Shown piece after piece: positions 51,954 to 60,086 of a DNA stretch of 64,000 nucleotides. The stretch comes from Martelella sp. AD-3 (lineage in GTDB: Bacteria > Pseudomonadota > Alphaproteobacteria > Rhizobiales > Rhizobiaceae), in NCBI RefSeq assembly GCF_001578105.1, contig NZ_CP014276.1, forward strand, positions 1-64,000, written 5' to 3'. The notes under the pieces were generated by a model. The model was not told the origin of the DNA and did no database searches. It saw only the letters and a program-made list of their open reading frames with translations. The position numbers and the translations under genes are program-made. Numbering within the stretch: the stretch's first letter is position 1; every line of letters begins with the position of its first letter.

Positions 51954-53465
51954 TTATTCGGACGTCGAGGCATTCCAGAACTGCGGCCACGGCGAAGCGC
52001 TGACGCCTTCGAGCGTCTTCGACTTGCCTTGAAGCGCATTGAAGTTGCCGATCTTGATGAAGCCGACATTCTCGTAAAGTTCGGTCTGGAGTTCCTTGAA
52101 CACGGCCTTGCGGGTTTCCGGATCCGTCTCGGTGGTGAAACGGGCGTATATCTCGTTCTTGACCGGATCATTCCAGCCTTCACGCGCTTCGGCTGAAAAG
52201 CTGGAGATCAGCGCCGGCTCGGGCAGGAACGGGGAGTGGGTGATGTAGATATCCCACAGATCGGGGTTGTTGCGTCGCTCGGCGAGTGTGGCCCAGTCCA
52301 CGACATCCATCTGTACGTTGAAGCCGGCGGCTTCAAGTGCGGCTTTTGCGACCAGGGCCATCTGGTAGTGGAACTCGTACTGGCGCGAGGTCAGGATGCG
52401 CAGCGGCGTGTCGTCATAACCCGCCTTCTCCAGGTGCTCGGCGGCGGCTTTTATATCGTTCTGATTATAGAGTTCGACGCCGCCGTCATTGTTCCAGACC
52501 CAGCCTTCCGGGTACATCGCGCCTTCGACCTGATAGAATTTCTCGTCGCCAAAGGCGGCATACAGCATGTCGTCGAAGGGCAGGGCGGCCTGGACGGCTT
52601 TGCGGACCTCGATATCGGTCATCATGCCCTTCTTGTGGTTCATTGCGAACAGCGGCCAACCGAAGGGCTCCAGCAGCAATGGCTCGGCGACGTCGCTCGA
52701 CTCCAGCCTGTCATAAGATTCCGACGACAGACTGTCGGCAAAATCGAACTGGCCGGAAAGCAAGCCCTCAACCCGCGTATTCGGATCGGTAACGGGCACG
52801 AAGCGGATTTCATCGGGAATCTGTTTGCGTTCGGCCGCGCCCGTCGGCTGGGTATAGCCGTCGAAGCGGACGAGCTGGATGTACTGGTCCGGCACATAGT
52901 CGGCTATCTCGTAAGGACCGGTTCCGACCACATTGTCGATATGGTCGGCGAGGATCTCCTCGGGATAGACCACCGCCGCCGAGTTTGAGAATGCGAGCAG
53001 GGAAAGAAGCGGCGCGTAAGGCTGGTTGAGCTTGATGGTCACCTCATAATCGCCGGTCGCCTCGACGCTGTCGACATAGGCGGCGACGCTCTTGCCGCGG
53101 GAGGCCACTTCGAGCCAACGCTCCAGCGAGCCGACAACGTCAGCCGAATCCATGGTGGAGCCGTCGTGGAAGGTGACGCCTTCGCGGATCGGAATGACAT
53201 AAGTCAGCCCGTCATCGCTGACATCGGGCATGGCCGCGGCAAGCAGCGGAACCGTCGCCCAATTGTCGTCGAAGGTGAACAGGGTCTCGACGAAGTGCTG
53301 GGTCACGATGCTGACCACGTCCTTGGTGGAGACCATGGGGTCGAACGTATCGGGTTCGCCGATCATGGCGACATCGACTTCGGTTTGCGCCTGGGCGTGG
53401 CCGGACACGGCCATCGCGAGCGCCAGCGCCGAAGCGCATGACAATTGAGAGAGAAGACGGTTCAT
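51954..53465 (-). CDS. Dpp/Opp-type ABC transporter substrate-binding protein (SBP_bac_5)
   Basis: 503 residues. Signal peptide MNRLLSQLSCASALALAMA to HAQAQ, then EVDVAMIGEPDTFDPMVST and the SBP_bac_5 body (GLTYVIPIREGVTFHDGST, YAPLLSLLAFSNSAAVVY, RKAVQAALPFDDML). First gene of the operon that also encodes the amidohydrolase, two ATPases and RidA. GGAG lies 8 bases before ATG 53465, inside the motif shared with the SelA-like leader. Given the downstream enzymes, an N-acylated amino acid, peptide or amino-sugar acid is a reasonable ligand. Confidence 0.9.
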   Translation of the reverse strand: MNRLLSQLSCASALALAMAVSGHAQAQTEVDVAMIGEPDTFDPMVSTKDVVSIVTQHFVETLFTFDDNWATVPLLAAAMPDVSDDGLTYVIPIREGVTFHDGSTMDSADVVGSLERWLEVASRGKSVAAYVDSVEATGDYEVTIKLNQPYAPLLSLLAFSNSAAVVYPEEILADHIDNVVGTGPYEIADYVPDQYIQLVRFDGYTQPTGAAERKQIPDEIRFVPVTDPNTRVEGLLSGQFDFADSLSSESYDRLESSDVAEPLLLEPFGWPLFAMNHKKGMMTDIEVRKAVQAALPFDDMLYAAFGDEKFYQVEGAMYPEGWVWNNDGGVELYNQNDIKAAAEHLEKAGYDDTPLRILTSRQYEFHYQMALVAKAALEAAGFNVQMDVVDWATLAERRNNPDLWDIYITHSPFLPEPALISSFSAEAREGWNDPVKNEIYARFTTETDPETRKAVFKELQTELYENVGFIKIGNFNALQGKSKTLEGVSASPWPQFWNASTSE

Positions 53466-53473
53466 GATTGCTG

Positions 53474-53491
53474 CTCCATTATTATGTAATA
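53474..53491. promoter_or_regulatory. Shared motif B (transporter operon leader)
   Basis: CTCCATTATTATGTAATA, 16 of 18 identical to the motif at 45585-45602 and in the same position relative to the ATG and ribosome-binding site. Candidate IclR operator. Confidence 0.55.
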
Positions 53492-53650
53492 TAGTCCCAT
53501 TTAAGAGAATATAAATTGCTCTATATGCTGTCAACGGATTTGTTTCGGGGGCCTTGACTGGTCAGTCCTCGTCCCGCCATTCGTCATCGCAACATGCTTC
53601 GAGCCGGCGACACGGGGCGGTAACAAGAGCAGTTCAAAATCCTGCGCGGT

Positions 53651-53857
53651 CTTAATCAATGCTCAAGCGGCGATTGCCGGTTCCAGTTCAAGGTGACGAC
53701 CCACACCCCGATGCATTCGACAAGACAAACTTTGAGCACATGGCTCAAGGCGATGGGATTGCTGCTGCAGTCCGACAAGGGTATGTCTCAATCCGTCTTG
53801 CGGAAACACTTTGGGGTCAGTCAGCCTACCGCGTGGCGGATCCAACATGCTATGGGA
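53651..53857 (+). pseudogene. IS1595-family transposase fragment
   Basis: One frame reads CSSGDCRFQFKVTTHTPM, then TWLKAMGLLLQSDKGMSQ and LRKHFGVSQPTAWRIQHAM. This matches the zinc-ribbon end and first helical domain of IS1595-type transposases (consensus CRRQFSVT..GT, LWLMLQSDKG, LGVSQPTAWR). The start, catalytic domain and element ends are missing, and the frame leaves the homology after about 53857. Confidence 0.55.
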
Positions 53858-54389
53858 CGCCGGCGCAGGGAGCTGTTCCGGCGCGGCGCGCGATCTTGGG
53901 CTGAACGAGGCGATTGACGACGCCGCGCGGCAAGGCGACGGCGCGTTGTTCTGGACATCCTCGGAAGCGATGCCCGACATGTTCTACTTCTTCGACTTCA
54001 CCAACGGTTTCTTCGACATGCACAGCCAGGGCTTCCGCCTGTCCGTCCTGCTCATGAAAGACAGTTTGCAATGAAGCGCCTGTCCATGCCCGCGTCGCCG
54101 AAGTGCTGAGTTCCCACGCCGCACAAAGGCCAACGAGGGAAAAAGACACGGCCATGGGGATGAAGTCGACGGGCGTTTCCTGCGCTGTTCCGTCTATCCG
54201 ACCGTTTGCCTATCGGCCGAAAGCCGAAGGAACCAATCTGAGGGGGGGCTGTCTGCCATCCCGATATTATCGGACCCTGCGTCGCGAGCTACTGCCGTCC
54301 GAGACGAGCGATCGGGGCTTTTGCCATCGTGGCTTCCGCTGGCGCCACAACGCCGAACCGAAGGGCCGGGAACTACTTATCTCACCTGT
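53858..54389. other. Intergenic debris after IS1595 fragment
   Basis: 532 bases with short open frames on both strands. A rightward frame (to 54074) contains FYFFDFTNGFFDMHSQGF but matches no family I know. It is probably decayed mobile-element or gene remnant downstream of the leftward LacI gene. Confidence 0.35.
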
Positions 54390-55400
54390 TCAGTTTTCAC
54401 GGGTCACATCACTCCGTTGCGTTGACCCGCGAATGATGAGGGCGGGTTCCAGTGCCAGGCCTTCCGGCTGCGGCTTGTCCTCGATCATTGCCATGATCCG
54501 CTTCATGACGACCTCACCCGTTGCCTGGCTGCAGACGTCGACGGTGGTCAGCGGCGGCGTTATGTATCGGCTTGTCGGAATATTATCGATGCCGGCAAAG
54601 GCCACGTCATCGGGCACCTTGAAGCCAAGCGCGCGCGCTTCACTCATCAGGCCGATTGCGACGAGGTCGTTGCAGCCGATGATGACATCAGGACGATCCG
54701 GGTTCAGCAGCGCGCGGGCGGCCGCCCGCTCGCCGGCCTCGCTGGTTGGTTCCTCAACATCAAAGACTTGCAGGTCCAGTCCTGCGGGATCCAGAACGTC
54801 GCGCAATCCGCGAAGACGTTCGATATTCCATGATGCCCGCGAATAGCCGACATAGCCGAACTTCCTGAAGCCCTGGCGCACCAGATATTGCGCCAGGAGC
54901 GAGGCGACCTGAACGCTGTCCGTGCCGACAGTGAGAACATCGTCGCGTTCCGGCTGGCCAAGAAAGGCCACCGGCTTGTCGAGGTCGGCCAGCCATTCCA
55001 CGACATCCTGCGGAATGCGGGCGCTGACAATCAGCCCGTCGGTGCGCGGTGAGAGAGCCTCGAGCAGCGGCCGGGCCGCTGCGATGCTCTCTTCCATGTC
55101 GACGACGAGGAGATTGTAGCCGTTTTCCAGTGCCACGCGGTTGGCGCCTTTGACCACATTGGCATAATGCGGGTTGGCGATATCCATGACGGCAAGTCCG
55201 ATCGCCGTCGTCCGTCCTGTTACCATAGAGCGTGCAAGCGGGTTCTGGCTATAGCTCAGTTCCTTGATGGCGCTGCGCAGCTTGTCCTCGACCGGCTGGG
55301 AGAAGGATTGCTGCCTGTTTACATATTTGGAAACGGTTGCAATGGAAACGCCGGCTCTTTCCGCCACATCGCGTATCGTCGGTCTTCGTTGGCGGCTCAT
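54390..55400 (-). CDS. LacI-family transcriptional regulator (uronide operon)
   Basis: 336 residues. The helix-turn-helix TIRDVAERAGVSIATVSKYV starts at residue 8, with the hinge helix around NPLARSMVTG and a sugar-binding effector domain (TAIGLAVMDIANPHYANVV, DGLIVSARIPQ, DVAFAGIDNIPTSRYITPP). It is divergent from the carbohydrate ABC operon. Three LacI-type half-palindromes (AACGCTTT, AACGTTT) lie in the 306-base gap, consistent with repression of that operon and of itself. Confidence 0.9.
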   Translation of the reverse strand: MSRQRRPTIRDVAERAGVSIATVSKYVNRQQSFSQPVEDKLRSAIKELSYSQNPLARSMVTGRTTAIGLAVMDIANPHYANVVKGANRVALENGYNLLVVDMEESIAAARPLLEALSPRTDGLIVSARIPQDVVEWLADLDKPVAFLGQPERDDVLTVGTDSVQVASLLAQYLVRQGFRKFGYVGYSRASWNIERLRGLRDVLDPAGLDLQVFDVEEPTSEAGERAAARALLNPDRPDVIIGCNDLVAIGLMSEARALGFKVPDDVAFAGIDNIPTSRYITPPLTTVDVCSQATGEVVMKRIMAMIEDKPQPEGLALEPALIIRGSTQRSDVTREN

Positions 55401-55404
55401 ACGA

Positions 55405-55418
55405 GGTAAACGCTTTCC
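55405..55418. promoter_or_regulatory. LacI-type operator O1
   Basis: GGTAAACGCTTTCC: an imperfect palindrome around a CG centre, 5 bases upstream of the regulator start. Fits autoregulation. Confidence 0.5.
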
Positions 55419-55474
55419 TATAATATCATCTCATTCCAGGAATGAGATTGTCTCGATGCTGTTTCTAACGGGCG

Positions 55475-55486
55475 GGAACGCTTTCT
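55475..55486. promoter_or_regulatory. LacI-type operator O2
   Basis: GGAACGCTTTCT: shares AACGCTTTC with O1, 70 bases away (near an integral number of helical turns). Confidence 0.42.
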
Positions 55487-55567
55487 ATCGCCGTAATTGC
55501 CCACCTGTCAGGCCCGATATAGCCTTCTATATACCACTAAGTGTCGCTCATAACACGAGAAAATTTT

Positions 55568-55583
55568 AGTTAAACGTTTTCTT
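55568..55583. promoter_or_regulatory. LacI-type operator O3
   Basis: AGTTAAACGTTTTCTT with the perfect core AAACGTTT. It overlaps the -35 region of the promoter at 55582-55611, so binding would block the transporter operon. Confidence 0.58.
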
Positions 55584-55611
55584 GATTTGTCGAAAAATCT
55601 GTGCGTATAGT
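55582..55611 (+). promoter_or_regulatory. Sigma-70-like promoter of the uronide operon
   Basis: TTGATT (55582-55587), 18-base spacer, TATAGT (55606-55611), about 95 bases before the binding-protein start. Confidence 0.5.
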
Positions 55612-55706
55612 CCGCCCATGCTCAGGAGAGCATGCCCTGCCGTGGGTCATCTGAAGGTCCTATCCGGGAGGCGTGCAGGGAAAAGACAACTTTGAGGAGG
55701 TTTCCC

Positions 55707-56996
55707 ATGAGGAAAGCAGGAGCTTTCGCAGCCGTGGTGCTGGCAGGCACGACGCTTGCAACAACAGCCTATTCCGCCGAAACGCTTGAAGTCTGGATGC
55801 GCTATGGCGACGCCGAGCGCCCGACGATTGAACGCATCATCGACGGCTTTACCGCCGAAACCGGCATCAATGTCGATTTGTTTCTGGCCAATATCGATTT
55901 TGAAACGCGTCTTGCACGGGCGGCGGCGGGCGGCAGCCTGCCGGACCTGATCATCAACGATGCCACGTCGATGGGCCAGTTGCAGGAGATGGGCATCGTC
56001 AAGCAGATCGATCGCGAGTCGATTTCAGGCGGCGACCAGCTCTACGATGTCGCATGGAACAGCGTGCACGCGCCTGACGGCAACTACTATGGCGTTCCCA
56101 CCTCCGCACAGGCCTTTGCGGTGTTCGTCCGGAAGGACTGGCGCGAGAAGCTGGGCTATGACGTGCCGGAAACCTGGGACGATCTCTACAATCTGGCAAA
56201 GGCCTTTACCGAGGAAGACCCGGACGGCAACGGCGCCGATGACACCTATGGCTATGTGATGCCGCTTTCAAGCACACGCGGATATGCCTCCTGGTTCATG
56301 TCGGATCTGATCTGGCAGGCGGGCGGACAGTTCCTGCAGCCTGAGGGCGACGGCTATGTTTCATCCATGGCAACGCCGGAGGTCGTCGAAGCTGTCGGCT
56401 TTGCCCGCAAAATGATCTGCGAAGGCTATGCGCAGCCCGCGGCAATCACGTCGACCACCGGCGATGCGACGCCTGTCTTTTCGTCGGGTCAGGCCGGCAT
56501 CTATCGCTCCGGACCGTATCACATCGCGGCTTTCGTGCGCGAGCCCGGCCGCGACAAGTTCGAAGTCATTGCGCCGCCCGCCGGTCCGGCCGGCCAGGCC
56601 GAGCTCGCCGAAGGCGAAGCCGCCTTCGTGATGGTCACCACCGAGCAGGAGGACGCGGCCAAGCAGTTCATCGAATATCTGATCTCCGAAAAGGGGCAGG
56701 AAACCGGCATGGCCGCCGGTACCGGCGACAACGCGATTGTGCGCCTTTCGGTCAACAAGAATGTGGATACCAAGGCGGTCCAGCCCGATCCGGCATGGGC
56801 AACCTATGCCGATCTCTATGCCACGTCGGCCCGTTATTTCCCCAGCGTGCCCAACTGGAAACCGATCCGGCAGGCCGCAGCCGAGGGTCTCAATCAGGTG
56901 CTTTCAAGCTGCGATTCCGATATCATGGCTGGCCTTGAGAACACAGACGAGGTCATCAACGCCGAACTCGACCAGCAGGGCGTCCTCGCCAGGTAG
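55707..56996 (+). CDS. Carbohydrate ABC transporter substrate-binding protein (SBP_bac_1)
   Basis: 429 residues. Signal peptide MRKAGAFAAVVLAGTTLAT to AYSA, then ETLEVWMRYGDAERPTIER and the family 1 body (LPDLIINDATSMGQLQEMG, NYYGVPTSAQAFAVFVRKD, YGYVMPLSSTRGYASWFM). GAGGAGG lies 6 bases before ATG 55707. It is the first gene of an operon with two MalF/MalG-type permeases, an ATPase, a polysaccharide lyase-type protein and a KdgF-like cupin, so the ligand is likely an unsaturated or acidic oligosaccharide. Confidence 0.9.
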   Translation: MRKAGAFAAVVLAGTTLATTAYSAETLEVWMRYGDAERPTIERIIDGFTAETGINVDLFLANIDFETRLARAAAGGSLPDLIINDATSMGQLQEMGIVKQIDRESISGGDQLYDVAWNSVHAPDGNYYGVPTSAQAFAVFVRKDWREKLGYDVPETWDDLYNLAKAFTEEDPDGNGADDTYGYVMPLSSTRGYASWFMSDLIWQAGGQFLQPEGDGYVSSMATPEVVEAVGFARKMICEGYAQPAAITSTTGDATPVFSSGQAGIYRSGPYHIAAFVREPGRDKFEVIAPPAGPAGQAELAEGEAAFVMVTTEQEDAAKQFIEYLISEKGQETGMAAGTGDNAIVRLSVNKNVDTKAVQPDPAWATYADLYATSARYFPSVPNWKPIRQAAAEGLNQVLSSCDSDIMAGLENTDEVINAELDQQGVLAR

Positions 56997-57010
56997 GGTC
57001 CGTCCAAACA

Positions 57011-57052
57011 GTCAGGCGCCGCGCATTTGTGTTCCGTGGCGCAGCGCCTGAC
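57011..57052 (+). promoter_or_regulatory. Intercistronic hairpin after binding-protein gene
   Basis: GTCAGGCGC (57011-57019) pairs perfectly with GCGCCTGAC (57044-57052); the inner bases can extend the fold. No T tract. Placed 15 bases after the binding-protein stop, as in malE-type operons where such a structure keeps the binding-protein mRNA abundant. Confidence 0.65.
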
Positions 57053-57164
57053 AGCCATCGGAGAATGTCCGGCTGCAAGCCATTGCCGTCAGTTTTCGCA
57101 CGTTTCGGCGCCGGTGGTGTTTCCGGCGCCTGCCAGAGCTTTCTGGCGTTCCGCGGAGGAGCAT

Positions 57165-58046
57165 ATGCGGTTTCATTCCAAAAACCTGAGCTGGATTATT
57201 CCCTGGCTTTTTCTGGCTCCGGCGCTGATCGTTTTCACCTGGTTCAAGTTCGTGCCCATCGTCAAGGGGCTTTTCATGAGCTTCTACAAGGTGAAATTCA
57301 TCGGCGCCGACCAGTGGGTCGGACTTGCCAATTTTGAACGCGCCTTTTCCGACAGCGCGTTGCATGCGGCAACGCTCAATACGCTTATCTATGTCGTCGT
57401 GACCACGCTCGCAGGCGGCATGATCGCCTTTGCCGTCGCCATGGCTCTGGAGGGGCAGGCCCGTCATATCCGCCTGATCCGGACCGCGATCTTCTTCCCG
57501 GCGGTGACATCGATTGCCGTTCTCGCCGAAATCTGGAGAATTCTCTTCTATCCAGGGGCGACCGGCGTGGTGAACCAGCTGATTGGCGTCTTCGGCGTTG
57601 CGCCGCAAGGGTTCATGTCCGATCCCGATCAGGCGCTGTTCATCGTCATACTGCTGCAGATCTGGAAAAATGTGCCCTACAACATGGTGATCTTCATCGC
57701 CGGTCTCGCGGGCATCAACCGGGAGCTTTACGACGCCGCCGATGTCGATGGCGCAAGCCCGCTGCGCAAGCTCTGGCATGTCACGATCCCCGGTCTCGTG
57801 CCTGCCTTTTCGGTGGTGATCATGCTTTCGCTCATCCGTGGCTTCCGCGTCTTCACCGAAGTCTACACCACAACCGGCGGCGGGCCGGCCGGCGCCACCG
57901 AAGTGATCATGACCAGTATCTTCAAGACCGGTTTCGAGCGCTTCGATTACGGCTATGCCTCGGCGGTGTCCTTCCTGCTGTTCGTCTTCACGGTGACCCT
58001 GACCATCGTCCATGTCACCGTGAAGAACCGGATCGACCGGACGTGA
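57165..58046 (+). CDS. Carbohydrate ABC transporter permease (MalF/UgpA-like)
   Basis: 293 residues with six membrane segments. The EAA loop reads LYDAADVDGASPLRKLWHVT, followed by IPGLVPAFSVVIMLSLIRG. ATG 57165 (GGAGGAG 5-8 bases upstream) is preferred; the upstream open frame is not coding. It pairs with the MalG-like gene 10 bases downstream. Confidence 0.92.
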   Translation: MRFHSKNLSWIIPWLFLAPALIVFTWFKFVPIVKGLFMSFYKVKFIGADQWVGLANFERAFSDSALHAATLNTLIYVVVTTLAGGMIAFAVAMALEGQARHIRLIRTAIFFPAVTSIAVLAEIWRILFYPGATGVVNQLIGVFGVAPQGFMSDPDQALFIVILLQIWKNVPYNMVIFIAGLAGINRELYDAADVDGASPLRKLWHVTIPGLVPAFSVVIMLSLIRGFRVFTEVYTTTGGGPAGATEVIMTSIFKTGFERFDYGYASAVSFLLFVFTVTLTIVHVTVKNRIDRT

Positions 58047-58056
58047 GGATGATCTG

Positions 58057-58896
58057 ATGAAAATGACGCTCTCTCAACGTATCGCCCGCGGGCTGGTCTA
58101 TGCCCTGTTGCTCATCGTCTTTTGCGGCCCGTTCTGGGGTATTGTCGCCACCGCCTTTACCAAGAACACGGTTCAGCCGGGTCAGCTGGTGCTCTGGCCG
58201 AGCCAGCCGACGCTCGACCATTTCATCTACGCCTGGACGGAAGTGAAGGTCTGGATCTACCTCTTCAACTCCATGTTCGTCGTTGTCATCGCGACGGCAC
58301 TGCAGACGCTGGTCAGTGCTCTCGCCGCCTATGCGCTCGCCCGCAAGAAGTTTCGGGGTGCCGCCATCGTCAGCCTTGCGATCCTGTCGACGATGATGCT
58401 GCCGGATGAAGTGATCGCGATCCCGCTCTACCTGATCCTGCATGCAAAACTGCCGATCCTGCATACGTCCATCTACAACACCTATGCGGCGATGATCCTG
58501 CCGGTGGTTGGCTGGGCATTCTCGGTGTTCCTGTTGACGGAGTTCATGAAAGCGATTCCGCGCGATCTTGAAGATGCGGCAAGGGTCGATGGCGCCAATG
58601 AGCTGCAGATCTTCTGGCGCGTGGTTCTGCCGCTCGTCAAGCCGGCGCTGGGTACGGCAACCATCTTCGGCTTCCTGATGATCTGGGATCAGTATCTTCT
58701 GCCGCTGATTGCTGTCGACGACCGCAATCTCTATACGCTGCCCGTTGTCCTGCGCTCGCTGCGCGTCGACGAGATCATGCAGCAGAACATCTTCATCGCC
58801 GTTACCGTCATCGCCACGGTGCCCTGCATCATTGTCTATCTCCTGCTTCAAAAACAGTTCAATCGCGGGCTGATGTCCGGCGCGGTCAAGGGCTAA
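58057..58896 (+). CDS. Carbohydrate ABC transporter permease (MalG/UgpE-like)
   Basis: 279 residues with six membrane segments, the EAA loop LEDAARVDGANELQIFWRVV and the C-terminal end LLLQKQFNRGLMSGAVKG typical of MalG-type proteins. GAGGATG precedes ATG 58057. Co-transcribed with MalF-like and the ATPase. Confidence 0.92.
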   Translation: MKMTLSQRIARGLVYALLLIVFCGPFWGIVATAFTKNTVQPGQLVLWPSQPTLDHFIYAWTEVKVWIYLFNSMFVVVIATALQTLVSALAAYALARKKFRGAAIVSLAILSTMMLPDEVIAIPLYLILHAKLPILHTSIYNTYAAMILPVVGWAFSVFLLTEFMKAIPRDLEDAARVDGANELQIFWRVVLPLVKPALGTATIFGFLMIWDQYLLPLIAVDDRNLYTLPVVLRSLRVDEIMQQNIFIAVTVIATVPCIIVYLLLQKQFNRGLMSGAVKG

Positions 58897-58916
58897 GCGA
58901 AAGGTTCAGGTGAAAA

Positions 58917-60011
58917 ATGGGTTCAGTAAGCCTCAAAAATGTCAACAAGTCCTTCGGCGCGGTCGACGTGATTCATGACGTGTCGCTTGATATCGAAGAT
59001 GGCGAGTTCTGTGTTCTGATCGGGCCCTCCGGTTCGGGAAAGTCGACGCTGCTGCGCATTATCGCCGGTCTCGAAGACGTCACAAGCGGCGCGATAAGGA
59101 TCGACGAGCGCGACGTGACCGAACTGCCGCCGAAACAGCGCGATATCGCCATGGTCTTTCAGACCTATGCCCTTTATCCGCAGATGACGGTGGCCGAGAA
59201 TATGGGTTTTGTGCTGAAGCTTGCCGGCATGCCGAAGGCGCAGATTGCCGAAAAGGTGCAGGAGACCGCGCGTATGCTCGAGCTCGAGCCATTGCTTGAG
59301 CGCTTGCCGAAGGCGCTTTCCGGCGGCCAGCGGCAGCGCGTTTCGATGGGCCGTGCCATCGTACGCGATCCGTCGGTGTTCCTGTTCGACGAACCACTCT
59401 CCAATCTCGATGCGAAGCTCAGGGTACAGGTGCGCGGCGAGATCGCCGATCTGCATCGGCGCCTGGGCACGACCTCCGTTTACGTGACGCATGACCAGGT
59501 GGAGGCCATGACGCTCGGTCAGAAGATCGTCGTGCTGCGCGATGGCAGGGTTGAGCAGGCGGGACCGCCGCTGACGCTGTACGAGGACCCGGTCAACACC
59601 TTCGTTGCCAGCTTTCTCGGCACGCCCTCGATCAACCTTGTCGAGGCGCGTGTGGAAGGCGGTCATGGCGAGGCGGCGGCGCGGCTTGTCGACGGAACCC
59701 TGCTCTCGCTTGGATCGGGTCATGATTGCCGCGACGGGCAGGCTATTCTGTACGGCATCCGCCCGGAACATGTCGGCATTGTTGCGGGGCATCCGGGGGG
59801 CGGCATTTCCGCCACAATTCATGCCGTCGAGAACACCGGCTCGGACATGGTGATCGTGTCGGATGCGGGCGGCTATCGCCTTACCGCGGCCTTCAAGGAA
59901 CAGCGTCCGCTGCAAGCGGGGCAGGCTGTCACGATCATCCCCGACCTTTCGAAGGTTCGGGTCTTCGATGCCGGAAGCGGAAAACGGATCCGCCGCCGCG
60001 AAGACAGCTGA
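58917..60011 (+). CDS. Carbohydrate ABC transporter ATPase (MalK/UgpC-like)
   Basis: 364 residues. Walker A GPSGSGKSTLLRII, Q loop MVFQTYALYPQMTV, signature LSGGQRQRVSMGRAIV, Walker B VFLFDEPLSNLDAKLR, H loop YVTHDQVEAM. A C-terminal TOBE/MalK regulatory domain follows (IRPEHVGIV, NTGSDMVIVSD). This single ATPase should serve the two permeases as a homodimer. Confidence 0.93.
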   Translation: MGSVSLKNVNKSFGAVDVIHDVSLDIEDGEFCVLIGPSGSGKSTLLRIIAGLEDVTSGAIRIDERDVTELPPKQRDIAMVFQTYALYPQMTVAENMGFVLKLAGMPKAQIAEKVQETARMLELEPLLERLPKALSGGQRQRVSMGRAIVRDPSVFLFDEPLSNLDAKLRVQVRGEIADLHRRLGTTSVYVTHDQVEAMTLGQKIVVLRDGRVEQAGPPLTLYEDPVNTFVASFLGTPSINLVEARVEGGHGEAAARLVDGTLLSLGSGHDCRDGQAILYGIRPEHVGIVAGHPGGGISATIHAVENTGSDMVIVSDAGGYRLTAAFKEQRPLQAGQAVTIIPDLSKVRVFDAGSGKRIRRREDS

Positions 60012-60086
60012 AGTTCAAGACATATCGAAAATAACCAGCCGGCCGCTGCTATGCGGTCACCGGCCTGTGCCCGAACGGGAAATGAA

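Noticed and set aside
53850-54155. Leftward ORF after the IS1595 fragment
   Set aside because: No recognisable domain, poor start context and out of register with any neighbour.
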